Positions 32,183 through 45,020 of a stretch of DNA of 64,000 nt are shown here, piece by piece. Source of the DNA: Daphnia carinata (Eukaryota > Arthropoda > Branchiopoda > Diplostraca > Daphniidae). The stretch covers positions 5,084,001 to 5,148,000 of the forward strand of contig NC_081335.1 of assembly GCF_022539665.2 (NCBI RefSeq), read 5' to 3'. Below the pieces are notes generated by a model. It worked only from the letters and a program-made list of their open reading frames with translations. It did not search any database and had not been told where the DNA came from. Both the position numbers and the translations under genes were made by a program. Positions within the stretch are counted from its first letter, which is position 1. Every line of letters starts with the position of its first letter.

Positions 32183-33210
32183 CTATATGCGCTCTTGTTG
32201 ATGTCCGTATTAATAAAACGACTAGGTTTTGGTTGCTCTAACAACCAGACTTACTTTGCCGAATGGATGGCATGGCTTTTTGTTTCTTAGCATTAAAATA
32301 AATGCTCTGATATCAATTTTTATGCAAATCATATAGCTCTTTATCAGTTTTAATACGACTGACGCAGGTATCGAGTTGCTTCATTTCCGTTGAGTTTTCA
32401 TAATTCAATTCCTTTGAATTTTGCTTACTACAGTGTGATGAAAGTTATTTTCTTCAATTTTTACTGTTTTAAATTTGAAGCATTTACCGTTTCATTTAGT
32501 GGAAAGTGTATGGACAGTATCTTGAACACCAACGAAATTGCCATTATTTGAATGATCTTAAAATTCTTTACTTTACCGGAGCCAATCATGATCATTTCCT
32601 TTGTTTCTGTTAATTAAAGCTTAATACGCTTAATTTAGGAATTCCATTGATTTATCCCATCCCGATTAGGTTAAAAATTCCTGATCGAGCTAATCGGGAT
32701 AAATAAAAAATCAGTGCACCAAAAAATTTGCCCTGAACAATCAAAGCAACCCGTAAGATAAGGAAAAAAATGACCCAATCAACAAGGAACAGAGTTCTAC
32801 ACGTATTCGGAGCATGAGGCGAAAAAGTTAACAACCCATATCACGATCGACTTGCTCCGAAAACCAACATAACCCACCCGATAAGCAAAAAATCCACCCG
32901 ATCAACGCGGGGTTGAGCCCTAGTGCAGGCTGATTTCATTAAGCATACGTTATCACGCATACCCTAAACGCCCACTTGAAATAGTGAGCATTTGGAACAC
33001 TGAAGTTATATCTAGCAACCTATTCTAGTGTCAACATTGGCCTGTTGAAGCGAATAAATAATCCGTTTCTAGGCTACATTTTTCTTACCGGCTGCAAGGA
33101 TATTCAACAATCTCAATCAATCTGTTTGAACAACTAATCGAAAATTCTGTATATTTGTATTTCGTAAAATGAATCACAAGTTTGGATAACTGCAGGCTTC
33201 CAACTCCGTT

Positions 33211-33621
33211 TTAGCATTTGCATTTAAATTTCTTATCACAGCTTGGTTTGTAGCATTTGTTGTGTTGATCTCGCCAAACGCTCGAATCATTTCCTTGGTA
33301 ACATGTCTTGTATTTGGCCTTAACAAGCCTCATGTCCGGCGCGATGATGACACTTTGGTTATTTTTTGTTGTTGTGAACTCTTGGCGGCCGTTGCTAAAT
33401 TCCACGCTAACACAGACCGTGATTTTAGGGTCGTTCGTCCATCCAGTCGATATGTGCTTGGTAATTTCTCCGCGTTCCAGGGTTGCACAGGTCTCTTGTT
33501 GATTTCTACCGTTGTCATTGATGGTCACTCGAACGGATTCGAGGCTCCCGTTTGCAACGTGTACCACTTTCGAGAATTTACTTTTCACACAGTCTTCGAA
33601 TACACAGCATAGTGATTTCAT
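33211..33621 (-). CDS. Small orphan-family protein, copy 3 (136 aa)
   Basis: Most diverged member of the trio. It keeps VHVANG, VRVTINDNG, QQETCATLERGE, STGWTNDPKI, GNDSSVWRDQ and the CYKPSC...CKC end, but the CNET of copies 1 and 2 is replaced by SLES. Two extra cysteine-rich positions occur near the start (MKSLCCVFEDC). Upstream, the TATA-like element is degraded and a GTAAGTTC sequence could act as a donor, so its expression may differ. The function is unknown. Confidence 0.78.
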   Translation of the reverse strand: MKSLCCVFEDCVKSKFSKVVHVANGSLESVRVTINDNGRNQQETCATLERGEITKHISTGWTNDPKITVCVSVEFSNGRQEFTTTKNNQSVIIAPDMRLVKAKYKTCYQGNDSSVWRDQHNKCYKPSCDKKFKCKC

Positions 33622-34300
33622 TATTGGACTTGGCGCGAGAAAAATTTCAAATTTTAACGAGAAAGCAGCGGAGACTTTTTATTCCTACTAGAACTTACGT
33701 TTAGTAGGATAAACAACCGGGGATAGCAAATTTACTATAAGACTTGCCGATGCCCTGATTAATCAATTAACTAGGTAGGACTAGTCTAGTTTCTCTAAAA
33801 ACTAGACTTACTTTGCCGAACGGAATGCATGGCATATTATAAATTTTTTTTTTTGCACGACAAGTGCTCTGTTATCAAGGATTATCTAAATCAAAAAGCT
33901 CGTTATCAGTTTACTTTAACTGCAGCACGTATCACGTCACTTCTCTAGCTCCGTTGAGTTTTTCTTACGTTAGCATATTGAACAGTTTTTCTTCAACTTT
34001 TGCCGTTTCAAATTGTAAAATTTATTAATTTTCTGTTTCGTTTAGAGGAAAACGGTTGAACAGAATTCGAAACACCAATGAAATCTGATCTAGAAATTCT
34101 CTTTATTAGCGGAATCAATCATGATCATTTCCTGTTATCTATTAGTCAAATAGCTTGCCCGATTCTGATCCTATGCAAAATCCTGTTAACAAAAACCGTG
34201 TGCCAAAAAACCAGCACTGAACAATCAAGACATCCGCAAAATTCGATTCGAAAACGACCCGATTAAAACGTGGGACCGAGCTCTACACGCAATTCACTCT

Positions 34301-35218
34301 ATGATACTACGGTGATTTAATAGAGCCCGATGGAACGCACGACCCACACCGACAAAAACACTGATCGGGCCAGATCGGTGCGGGTCATTTTTCCTGTACT
34401 GTGTGTGTGTTTGTTAGGTTGTGTTAGTCACACGGTAACTTTCTCTGTCCCCATTTCGAAATTCCGTATTTTGCAGTTTAGCACCTAAGCTTCCAACTAC
34501 AATTGATATTTAATCTGGTTTGGGATCGCTGCACAACGGATCGGACCTCGATTTGTGATGGTGCACCGAGCAATGAAAACCTATCGCTAAAAATACAAAA
34601 CAACCCTAAAAAAATACGATCGCTGACTGCTGAATTTTGAATGTCAATATTCATACCAAGGCCACCGGAGACGTTGCAAACCCAATTCTTTTTTAAAAAA
34701 TACAACTGGCTTATGGCAGGATTGATATTGCAATCTGTCATCGTTTCTGCTGAAGGGCGCGCGTTGCTAGTTTTCTATTAAAAATGGCGAAGATGAGCCT
34801 GGAACTAGACCACATTGTATTATACAGTTGTCTCGACAGTTGCCATGGCACTACGCAAAAGTTCCACTCATCAGTTATTCTGCCAGTACCAAACACTACG
34901 ATGTTTTCAAGGAATGGCGCAATTGGCTCCAACAGCAAACGGGTGCTGTTCACACACTCAGATCACGTCATGTAACAGGGAATGTCTGCTTGTGTTGTAT
35001 GCAGTTTTCCAATTGAGGGATTTCAACAAGCAAGAATCGATGTAGAAAAGAAATGCCCTCGTTCAAACAATTGGCTTCAGCCACACAAGTCCGTTTCATT
35101 GACACACGTTTTTTTTTTTTTTTTTTTTTTTGGTTTTCCGAAAATCAATTCAAACATCAACAGTATAACAACAACAACATTTGAGAAACGAAACAGTTCG
35201 ATGGTGTCTGCTGTCACG
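34301..35218. other. Downstream of the nAChR gene, no gene called
   Basis: This probably includes the nAChR 3' untranslated region, read leftwards on the minus strand. It has a 20+ base poly-T run near 35108 and a GC-richer patch at 34740-35010 where all three plus-strand frames stay open for 60-75 codons. Confidence 0.4.
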
Positions 35219-38200
35219 TTACGGACCGTAGGGTGAAGATGTGAGCACGACACACGTGGCAACAGTTGTGATGATAACGAACGTGAGCAAGAGGATCCTG
35301 TTTTCCATGCAAACAATAACAAAACATGACGCAATTGCACGCAGAAACATTTTGAAAAGAATTGGATCGAAAAGTAAATAGAAACCTGTCGCAAACAAGC
35401 GCCAGCTGTTTCCATTCGAGCGCGATGGCTTCCCGCCGATCTTGCTCCTCGAGTCGATTTTCGTTCCGCTCCACGGCCGTCGACACGCGGGCCATCAACT
35501 GCGTCAAACGTTGCTCGTAAATGCTGCCTTGGCTCAAGATGCTGAATCCACCGCCAATCTCGGCCGACGATCCACTAGCTGTATATACGGATAACAATTT
35601 ACGTTGAGAGCCTTCGTTTTCTTTTTATGATAGCCGAAGGATATCTACAACACGATTTGTGTAGGACCAAAAAAAAAAAATTCAATCACGAAGCTAACCT
35701 GATTCGGGATTGATTAATGGCTGTTGTTGCTGCTGTTGGAAATGTGGCGCTTTGGACGTTGATGGGACGCGGCGCGAATAAAATTTCGGCGATGGAGGAC
35801 CAATGCCGAGGAAATCAAGTTCAGCCGACTGGAACTTGTCGCTGAATTCGGGATCCAAATAGACGTCGGTGGCTCTTGGCTCCAACTCCTTTTCCAATTT
35901 ATGTATTTTTTTTTTTTTTATTTGCCAACTATCAGCTGTTACCAACTTAAAAAAAAAAAAAAAAAAATTTTATGATTACCTGAAGCCTTAACCGGAGTCT
36001 CTCTTGTGAATTCCTGCTACATGATGGACCTCCATTAACAGGCGTTGAATACCTTCAACAATTCCATCAATGTTAATAACATTAAAACATCATAAATTAT
36101 ATATATTTTTTTTAATACCATCCGGAAGATCTGGTGGCCGAAACACCAACGGGTTGGTGCCGCCCTCTTTGATTAATATTGCGACTCTTTCCGCAAGTGC
36201 AACGCGGGTCACCGGAAGCGCAAGTTTTGGTGGGCGATTCCTCGAATCGAGAAGCCAATCGGCTAGCCGGAATTGGATCGCCCGAATGTGAACTGGACGG
36301 ATCGCCAGCTGGTGCTGATGTCGGTGTTGACGCAGGCGAATGCCTCTTGTCGACGTCGAAACGAAGAAAGACCAGCCGTGCCAAGCCGCCCAGAATGATG
36401 CGGCGCAAGATGTAGGGCACTTCAGTGCCTCTCAAGCCACGATGGTGAAGGTTTAACGTCACCACAGACAATCCCGAGGCGAACGACACCAAACAAATGG
36501 AGACGCCGTAATACAGACCTAAGAGTACGTTTTTTTTTTAAAGAATAAACAGCTCATTACGCAGACATTTTAAAAGAAGAAAAAAAAATAGAATTTAAAA
36601 ATGTCGAGACCTAAAAAAATATATATACAAATGGGACCAAATGTCATCAACGTCTCTGACTGCGATGATGGAAAACTGAGGAAAAAAAATGTCCTAATAT
36701 TACGTCCCTGTGATTAAGATGTCTTTTTTTTTCCCTCCACAAGCAAAAAAGAAAAAAATGTAACACGATCATTTCATCATAAAAAACTGCGTCCCATCGT
36801 TTTTTAGCGCGTTGACGTCAAGCGGTCACCAAAGAGTTTTGGTCGTACGAGACCAACCATCGTCAAGCTTATCGACCCGTGAAGCGCAAACAGTGCGCTG
36901 CCTGTATCCACAACGTCATTTTCTAACGAAAAAAAAAAAAAAAATTGTAAGAAACTGAAAAGGAAACGATCCCCCTTATTTCTTTTTCCCTCTTTTTGAC
37001 TTTTACGTGGTACGTCAGCCGCACAACAGCAAACAAGACAAGCCTTTTTAATGCAGGAGCGGACCTACTATAAATAGGAATTTTGCAGACATACAGACAC
37101 AAAAATGGATAGCATTTTCAATATGTATATATATATATGTACTCACTGATGAGTGGAGTCTTTTCTGTGGGTGGCAAACTTTCTCTGATCGTCATGAGGA
37201 AGACAGTCATGGATAGTAGCGAACTGATGCCCAAAGTAACCTTCTCGCCCGACTCGGACGGGACGTAAAACACCAGTAAAGCTGGAAATGAGATAAGCGC
37301 GCGCACAGATAAGAGAAAGCCATAACAAAAAAAAAAAAAAATATATATTAAATTAATAAGCCTAGTCATCATTTTATTATTGGACGACGAGATATTGAAA
37401 ATGCAGTAAGCCACAAACGGCTTGCATAATAAAGCTTTTTAATTAGTGCAATAATAAGGCCATTATCCAAATATTATAGAAAATAAATATAAATGTAGTA
37501 CTATATAATAATAATTTAAAAAATTACAAACAGTCGGAGAGTGTACGTTTTGAGGATGTGAGGTTAATCTCGTATCAAAAATAGTATTTACATTTCTAAT
37601 TGATAATATCGCTAGTTTTTACCGATGCCGTTGATGAGAAGACATGGCAGGATCAAGTTGAAAACGTAAAAGAGTGGGCGGCGTTTCATCTTGATGACGT
37701 ACGTGATGTCCGGATAGGGTTCCGGGCAGCAGCTGTAGTATTCCTCGTGGTGAATGGCTTCGAAATCCACCAAATCAAATTCGCCATTCGTCTGGTAATT
37801 ACTAACGTCCCCTTCGTCCGTCTGTTTCTTCAAGTCAATCTGCGTGCAATCAAAACACGTAGGGATACGGTCGAAAGAACAAATTACAAAAGCTTCTCTT
37901 TTTAATTCAATTTTATTTCTAATTAATTCGTCCAAAACGAAACGGGCCTATTGGATCTCATGGAACAGCCTTGCCCTTCGACGTCAAAGTTCAAACGGAA
38001 ATCCTTAAAAGGAGGCGGTAGGATGTTTCCCGTTTTCCTTCGTGCGTCAATATTTGAATAAATGCGGAACTTCTTTTGACATTGGCATCGAAATCACGTG
38101 GCAAAGCATTTCCGACGTTGGAAAGAAGAAAATACATAAGTCAGCTGAATTTTTTTTTTTTCGTTTTCCTGTCTAAGGTTTTCTTCCAAAAAAAAATGGC

Positions 38201-41200
38201 AGTGAAAACTCGTTTCGCCTTCAATGATACGCCTCATTCGCCAATCTCTCATCTCTTTCTCCATTATATTGAACGCTCAGGAAGGGTTAGGAAAATACAT
38301 CCTATATAGGACCACCCCTTGCGTTCGCCATTATTGAATTATAGATACGTATTAAAGTCACGGACCCGCAACATCAGAGGAAAGCGAATCTATATGTGTA
38401 GAACACAATGATGCTCGTCGGAGAAAGATACACACACAAAAAAAAATAGAATAGAATAAGATTTAGGACAAAATCGGAGGAAATTCATTTGCCTCAGCTT
38501 TTGGCTTCCATTTTTTTTTTTTACGGTTCGCATATAACGAGAATCAGGCAAACAGAAAATCGCGTTCGACATGTGCACACTAAAACGACAAAATAAAAGG
38601 CGAAAAACAAAGCAAAAACAAAGGAACTGCCTTTTGAGAACGAATCGAAAACTACCGCCGCCCGCGCATCAATTTCAAAGGGGGTTATATTTTCCAGTTC
38701 TGAGCTTTTTTTTTTATTATTATTATTATTTTATTATTTCTATTCGCGACGAATCAAATGAAAACAAAGAAAAACAAAAATACGATCATTAGAATATGAG
38801 GCTCCCTGCTTTCTAATAACAGGCCACGGGTTGTGTGGATTTGGTGGGTTGCAGGGGATACAAACTCGGCGAATGATTCGCCATTATTGGGGCTGTGCTT
38901 TGAAGTTATGTGCGCGTATTCACGTTGTAAAAAAAAGAAGAAAGGCGAGCACGATCTATTAGTCTGGATGTATATATATATATATTTGTACTGTGAGGCT
39001 GCTGTGACTCTTAGTAGGCCGCATTATGAATTCAGTCGGCGTATGGATCCGATTGCTCCTTGGCTTTTTTTTTCCCTCCTTCATTCTTATGTAATAATAT
39101 AGCTTTTTAAAAATCGAATATTATACGGCTTGGATTTGTGTAAACAGTAATACTTAAGTATTATTATTGTATATATACATATATAAGAGAATATCATTAA
39201 GATTTTTACATTTCGTACCCGCAAATGGAGAATGATACACGATTGGTATTTGCTTACGATTTTTCATTTCCTTTTTCTCATTGCTTCGCTATTTGTCATC
39301 CAATGGTGGACAACCTCTGTGATGACGTAACAAACGACCTTTTTTTTGTTGTTGTTTAGCTGCCGCCTGTTGGTTTTTGTCGTTGATTCAATTTGCGTCG
39401 TAAACGCTGTCCTAACTATAAATCACACGACGTCTTCTATGCGATACGAAGACGCAACGCAGATGTGCGGGCGTGTAAATAGGGAATAGATACTCGGAAA
39501 ACATTAAGCTGTTAACGAGTTCTTTTTTGTTTTGTCTTTTACCTCTTACGTTTATCATCAGCTCTTTACCTTACGATCGTTGAATTGTAAATAAAACTGC
39601 AGCACCAGGAGCATGTCTTTTCGTACGCAAATATGAAGGATATGAAGACGTGATGCATGGAGACTTATTCATATCATCTCATCACAAGTTCGAAACGAAA
39701 ATCCCGTGGAGAATTACGGACACCTCACCATTAAGAGGCAGGTTCGAAATCGATTCTAAGCCGTGCCAAGTAACTAGAAGGATTGTCGAATCAAAAGAAA
39801 TTCTTCGTGTACATTCCGAAAACATCGGAATGCCGACAAGAAGAGCTAAAGAAACCCGGGAAACGACCAAATTCCCGAGATTCCGCACGCTTTACGTGCG
39901 TGTCAACAACCCTTTGAAACAAACAATATGGAAAACCAACAGACGGTATCTCGCGTATCTCCGTGTTTTCAGTCGAAAAAGGAAAAAAAGATACGAAAAA
40001 CATCAATAAAAACAATACGTTTTTGGCAAGGCGCGTGGGGGGGCATCCGTGAATGGGATTCCAAAATATAATGCGAACTTTTGTTATGTTTACACATACA
40101 AACAAAAAAAAGAGGCTTCCAAAAGCAAACTAATCTCATTTACGCTTTTCTTTTAAGGCACACAGTGGTCTACACCGTATTGTATGGTTTACGTGCATAC
40201 ATGCCCTTTTCTCGTTGGCGAATGATTATAGGCTTACATCTACAGTTATAATTTCAAAATAATAATTTTTTGTTTAAGCCCACGCATACCACCCTTCTTT
40301 TCTTATTAGCGTGTGACGACACCCCCCCCCCCCCCCTTTGAATCCCAATTCTTTTTTTTTTTTTTTTTAGAAATTTAGTGGGTTTCTCTTGGCGTCACAA
40401 GTCAAATGAAAACACATTTTTTTTTTTTTTTTTTTTTTTTTAGAACTCAACATGTCCGTGCATACCTGAAATCCGTCGTAGGTCCAGGAAGCCCACTTCA
40501 TTTTGCAGCTCTGCAAGTCGAAAGGGAAGTACTCGACGTTGATGTCGCACGAACTTCGGAAAATGCCGTGACTCAACCACACGACCTACAGACATTTGTA
40601 AGCAAACAAAAAGCTCAATAATCTCAGATCAGAAGCAAGGAAAAAAAAAAAATTTAAAAAATTCACCTCCCCATTGTCAGAGACGATCACGTTCGTATTG
40701 ATGACGCTTGAAGTGTATTGAGCATCAGCGCTGTATTGAAAGAGCAACAAAAAAAAATCATTTGCTAAGCAATGTGTTGCACAGTTCAATTTGTTGATTG
40801 ACATTCATTTGCGCTTACTTGTTGTAAAGGATGATATCCGGCCGCCATACTCGATGATAAGGAATACGCACAACATGAATACCTCCTTTTAAAGGGATGA
40901 CATCCAAATGATTAAATTCGAATTGAAATGAGTATTTCAATCAAAAACAAACCATAATCTGATGCGTTCCACGTGAGGTGGCTATCGTTCCATTTCTGCG
41001 TTAGCCAACAATTCGTCGTCAGTATTTGATTGCGCTCATCCTACAGAATCAAAACACATCCATTAGAACGGCCAAAAGCTAGCGGGATGCATTTATCTCC
41101 TCTAACTGACCACGTCAATGAGAAGATGAAGTGACATGCCAAATACTACTTGAAGAGCCTTGGTGGAATTGGCTACAGGACCTATTTTGGTCAAAAAACA

Positions 41201-44109
41201 TCCATTTTGCGATTGAAGATGGAATATCAAGTGATCATTTCCTGAACGGAATGGTCTATACGTGGCTAATTGAACTGCACTTACGAGCATTGCTGTCGTA
41301 ATTTTCCATTAAATGGCGCAAGAGTCGATATTCGTTGAGGTCCGAATGCACTGCTTCCGGCAACAGCACGAAGAGCCCAAGCGAAAGCAAAAGTCGTCCT
41401 GGTGATTGGTAAAAAAACACCATCAGTCAAACGGGTACCATTCGAATAGAAAAATGATCATAATAATAATTTTAAAAAGTCATTGCAAAGTGCTAGATAG
41501 GTTTGTCACATTTAAAAAAAAAGCAATCATATAAAATAGGTCGTCAATCAAACGTTTTTTTGCGCTCTATGTTCTACAATTCGCTGTGCCGTACGTCTAA
41601 TCAGGAAGCCCTCCGTTGATTTTGGGCGTCCATCTCGTTTAGGATCGCTGATGGAGAAGCTTTGCATATCATTAATTAGTCGCCACTCTCTTAGACAACT
41701 ATCGTTCTATACCCCTCCAAGTCTCTGATGGATTTCTCTCGTTCCATCGCCACCGCCCCTCCTGATTTGCTGTCACCCTCATCATTGACGCATCTTTAGT
41801 TATCAAAAGTGCAAAGAGACAGAGCACAAGCAGCGTAGCAGAGTAATGGCAGCAGTGCATAATTAATTGTGCGCTGTGATCCCAGAGGTTTGAGCGCGCC
41901 GAGAGCTGCTAGTGACTCCTGCATCAGACAAGGTGCACCAGCAACAATATGCAAATCCTCGTTAGAAGCCGTACGGGTGTGTGTGTGACACGGCTTTGAA
42001 ATGGTCCAAGGAAGCGAACACATATTTTTTTCGTGACAAGAGTTGCCTTTGTTATTTTCTTTTTCATCTGTTTCGTACGTTGTTTGATTTGTCTTACGTC
42101 GATAGCCAAAGCCTAATTTTGGGCACACTCCACACCCACTTGAAAGCAAACCGGAATTATTAATGAAATTATTATTTATTTTATTGCGAGTACAAATCTG
42201 CACAGCATTTCATTTGAGCTGACGACCTATATTTTTACTTGCTTCGACGTGCTAATTTTAGTCCAACGTTTCATGGTTATATCCAGCCATATAATTTCGA
42301 ATTCATTTTGAAGTGTGTTACGATTCCATTTTACTTATTCAGAGTTGATGTCTCATATCAAAATTTAACAGCGCGACGATCGTCAATACCACCCCGCGCG
42401 ACTATATTCCAATGTTTACAGAGTGCTAATACGCAAAAAATCTCAAAAGAAAAATGCAGCCTCAAAACAAATATGCAGAGTAGGCGGATATATAAAGCAC
42501 AGATCAGGGCTGTGATGTTGCATCGAATCTAACCTACAAATATAGTCTCGATGTGAATACGTATATATATATATATCTTTATATCTACAAAGATGGAATA
42601 GAATTTTGTTTTTTGTTCGCGTCGCTGTATAGCACTTGAAGATGGATCGTGGAAACAAGACTCAAAGACTTGGAAGGCATCCGTCATCAAAACCGGATTA
42701 CAGTTGATGCTATGAAAAAAAAAAGTTGAAAGTCATAGGAATGTTCCAGTGGCGCTTCTATCATGCTGACGATTTTCTTGCTTGAAAACGACGTCAATAT
42801 CAAGCGATTTTGCATACGTGCAACCGAGAAAAACAAATATAAAAACAAACAAAAACAAGATCCCCAACCGAAAAATGAAAAGCCAGAGCCCGCAACGCCC
42901 ATCATTCACATTGTAAAATAAATAGATATTTTGCCATGGAGTACGTTTTTTTTTTTAGGGGAGCGAAGAAATTCGACGCGACTTCGTACCCACAAACGAT
43001 GCATTTATTTTTAAAATATTCAAAATCGTATTCCATTTTTCAGCTTTTTATTTATCATTGTGTTTTAAAATATCAGATGTCACTGCTTTTGGTTTTACTG
43101 AATTCAAAGGAGTTGTACGCAATTGCAAGTTGCTGGCTGTAAAATCAACGCAGATTTTTTCTCACCTATTACGCGGACATAACGACTCTGTGACCAATAC
43201 AACAATGTCGGTCTACACCATGGAATATCCCCGTCAAACGTCACAATCGACCACGTAATAAATAACTCGTAGGTCAATACACAAATAAAAAATCAATCAA
43301 TTGTTTTACTGTAAAGGCAGTAAATTTTGCGTCCCCTTATTGCCTATGTTGTATACAAGAAAACCCACTCGGTTCACTCATTGCGTCTACCGTCTCCCCT
43401 CTCGCTGTTTTTCATCCCACATATTGGAAAGAAACGCAAAGTGTATTACGTAATTTTATTAAAACTCCCCGTTTTTCCGTCTCACAATTCAGATGCGGCG
43501 AAAAGAATTTGTTATTAAAGTAGAAAAAAAAAATGAAAATCTTATACACATATTTATACAGACTAGGAAATAATGCGGTTCGTGACTGCACACAAGCCCT
43601 TGTGAAAAAAAAAAGACTTTGCGACTACGATAGCACATATACTGTATATATATATATAACCTATACGTTATAGAGCTCTATCTGCATCGCCGTCGTATAT
43701 ATACTATATATATATATATATATTTATATATATAAGACACTGATATATAATGTACATAAGCTATGTACATGTGCCAACAGTGGCTGCTGTCGAATGCCGA
43801 TTGGATTCGATTCTCTTCTAATGAAGAATGTGATCCTTTTTCCCCATTGGCTTCCGCACCAAACACAAAAGAGATTTTATTTTTTTTTTTTCTTTCGTTT
43901 GTTTCTTTTTAATCTCAAAAAGGATTTTCTTTGTGACAGTCAATACAACCCTACACGTAATTGAATAAAACTAGTAATGTATTTAATGTTAAGTCCTGTA
44001 TACATGTACACTCATTGATAAAAATATTGCACTTATTCAGATGATTCAACGGTTGTTTACCTGCTGTTCTGACGCTAACGGATTGAGACGACATAGCCTT
44101 GGATTCCAT
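35219..44109 (-). CDS. Nicotinic acetylcholine receptor alpha-type subunit, 638 aa
   Basis: Fourteen exons join in frame on the minus strand: 44109-44061, 41398-41285, 41181-41111, 41040-40953, 40885-40819, 40730-40667, 40585-40466, 37839-37623, 37281-37147, 36518-36119, 36052-35980, 35945-35699, 35578-35386 and 35297-35219. An in-frame stop just upstream fixes the start. A signal peptide ([17 protein letters not shown]) leads into the ligand-binding domain. The Cys-loop [15 protein letters not shown] lies near 161-175. The vicinal cysteines [14 protein letters not shown] near 226 define an alpha subunit. M1, M2 ([20 protein letters not shown], cation-selective Glu kept), M3 and M4 are present. 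The M3-M4 loop is long (about 280 residues), rich in Ser and Pro, with a Lys run and a Gln run. The overall pattern is nearest the alpha7/alpha9-10-like homomeric group; the exact subunit number is not assignable. Longest introns: 40465-37840 and 44060-41399. Confidence 0.95.
37840..40465. other. Large nAChR intron between Cys-loop and M1 exons
   Basis: This 2.6-kb intron holds low-complexity A, T and AT runs, a C15 run at 40322-40336 and a T run at 40417-40440. The plus-strand open frame at 39650-40009 has no recognisable content and lies in no conserved context. Confidence 0.6.
43640..43735. repeat. TA-rich microsatellite
   Basis: Repeated (TA)n tracts with short interruptions, within the first nAChR intron. 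Confidence 0.8.
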
Positions 44110-44688
44110 CAATTGTCACTTGATTTTTTTTTTTCCCCGCACAGAAAAATATTTAATTGCAGTTGAATTTTGCACACTGGCACTAATCTGATTTGCAGAC
44201 CACTCTGTATTTTCGCATGAGAAATCACGATTTATATTCGCTCGAGAGGTTAATCGCAGAGTCCGTAACCCCAATCCCCTCTTGCACCCGACGTAGCGCT
44301 CTCAGCTGCCGTATGTATGTGCATGCAGGATATGTTCACACACGCGCATATTATGACCACATCGAGGAAATGGAAAAAGAAAAAGGAAGGGCATCGGAAT
44401 CCTCTTGAGAGCGACTTTGAAGTGTAGTAAGTGTGGCTCACGATATTTATATATAAGAGCTTGTGCCTTTCGTCCCCCTGCTTTTTTTGGCTATATAGCC
44501 GAGATGGTTGAGAATAAAGAATATATATATATATATATATAGAAAGAAAAAAAAATGGCAGCTAGTTCAGCAGATGAATCGAGACAGTCCGGTTGGCGAG
44601 CTGTCTTTACGGTAATGATCCACTCGTCGGCAGCGGTTCTCTTCACATTGGCTCACTCATCGCAGAGCACACAGACGTAGAGGAAGAA

Positions 44689-44712
44689 ACACACACGCAC
44701 ACACACACACAC
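44689..44712. repeat. CA microsatellite
   Basis: ACACACACGCAC followed by an (AC)n run, in the probable 5' leader region of the nAChR gene. Confidence 0.8.
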
Positions 44713-44997
44713 GCAGAAGCGGCTCCGTGAGACCAAGACGATCAGCAAGAAAAGAAAAAAAAATCATATAACAGTAGGCAGGAACGGCAAACAGCTAGCA
44801 CTTTCTACGGCGAGATGAGCGAATAAAATGCGGAGGGGGGAGCCAACGTACAGGACGGCCAATGTATATCGCCAAGCCGCGTCTCTATAGTTGATGAGGC
44901 CTTTGGGCTCCTGTTTGGATGTCTCTCATATATACAATCGAGATCTCTTTCCTTCTTCCGTGCGGCACACAATAGAAATATATTGGCCGAACCAGAC

Positions 44998-45020
44998 GGG
45001 GGGGGGGGGGGGGGGGGGGG
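44998..45020. repeat. Poly-G run of 23 bases
   Basis: An uninterrupted run of G, very unusual in this AT-rich sequence. It may form G-quadruplexes or be a length-uncertain assembly spot. Confidence 0.85.

Larger units (their letters stand above)
29826..34300. repeat. Three tandem ~1.5-kb gene-bearing units
   Basis: Direct repeats begin near 29826, 31325 and 32866, and the last ends near 34300. Similarity covers the coding region and both flanks, including the CCCGATCAACGCGG-like boundary sequence and the ~200 bp upstream of each gene with GGTTGCTC and AAATAAATGCTC stretches. The copies are clearly diverged, with many substitutions and small indels, so this is not a recent amplification or an assembly duplicate. 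Confidence 0.88.

Noticed and set aside
39650-40009. 119-codon plus-strand frame inside the nAChR intron
   Set aside because: Basic, low-information translation without domains; it lies in an intron and has no promoter or splice context.
41796-42203. 135-codon minus-strand frame in the first nAChR intron
   Set aside because: No recognisable domain, and joining it would break the well-supported splice from 44061 to 41398.
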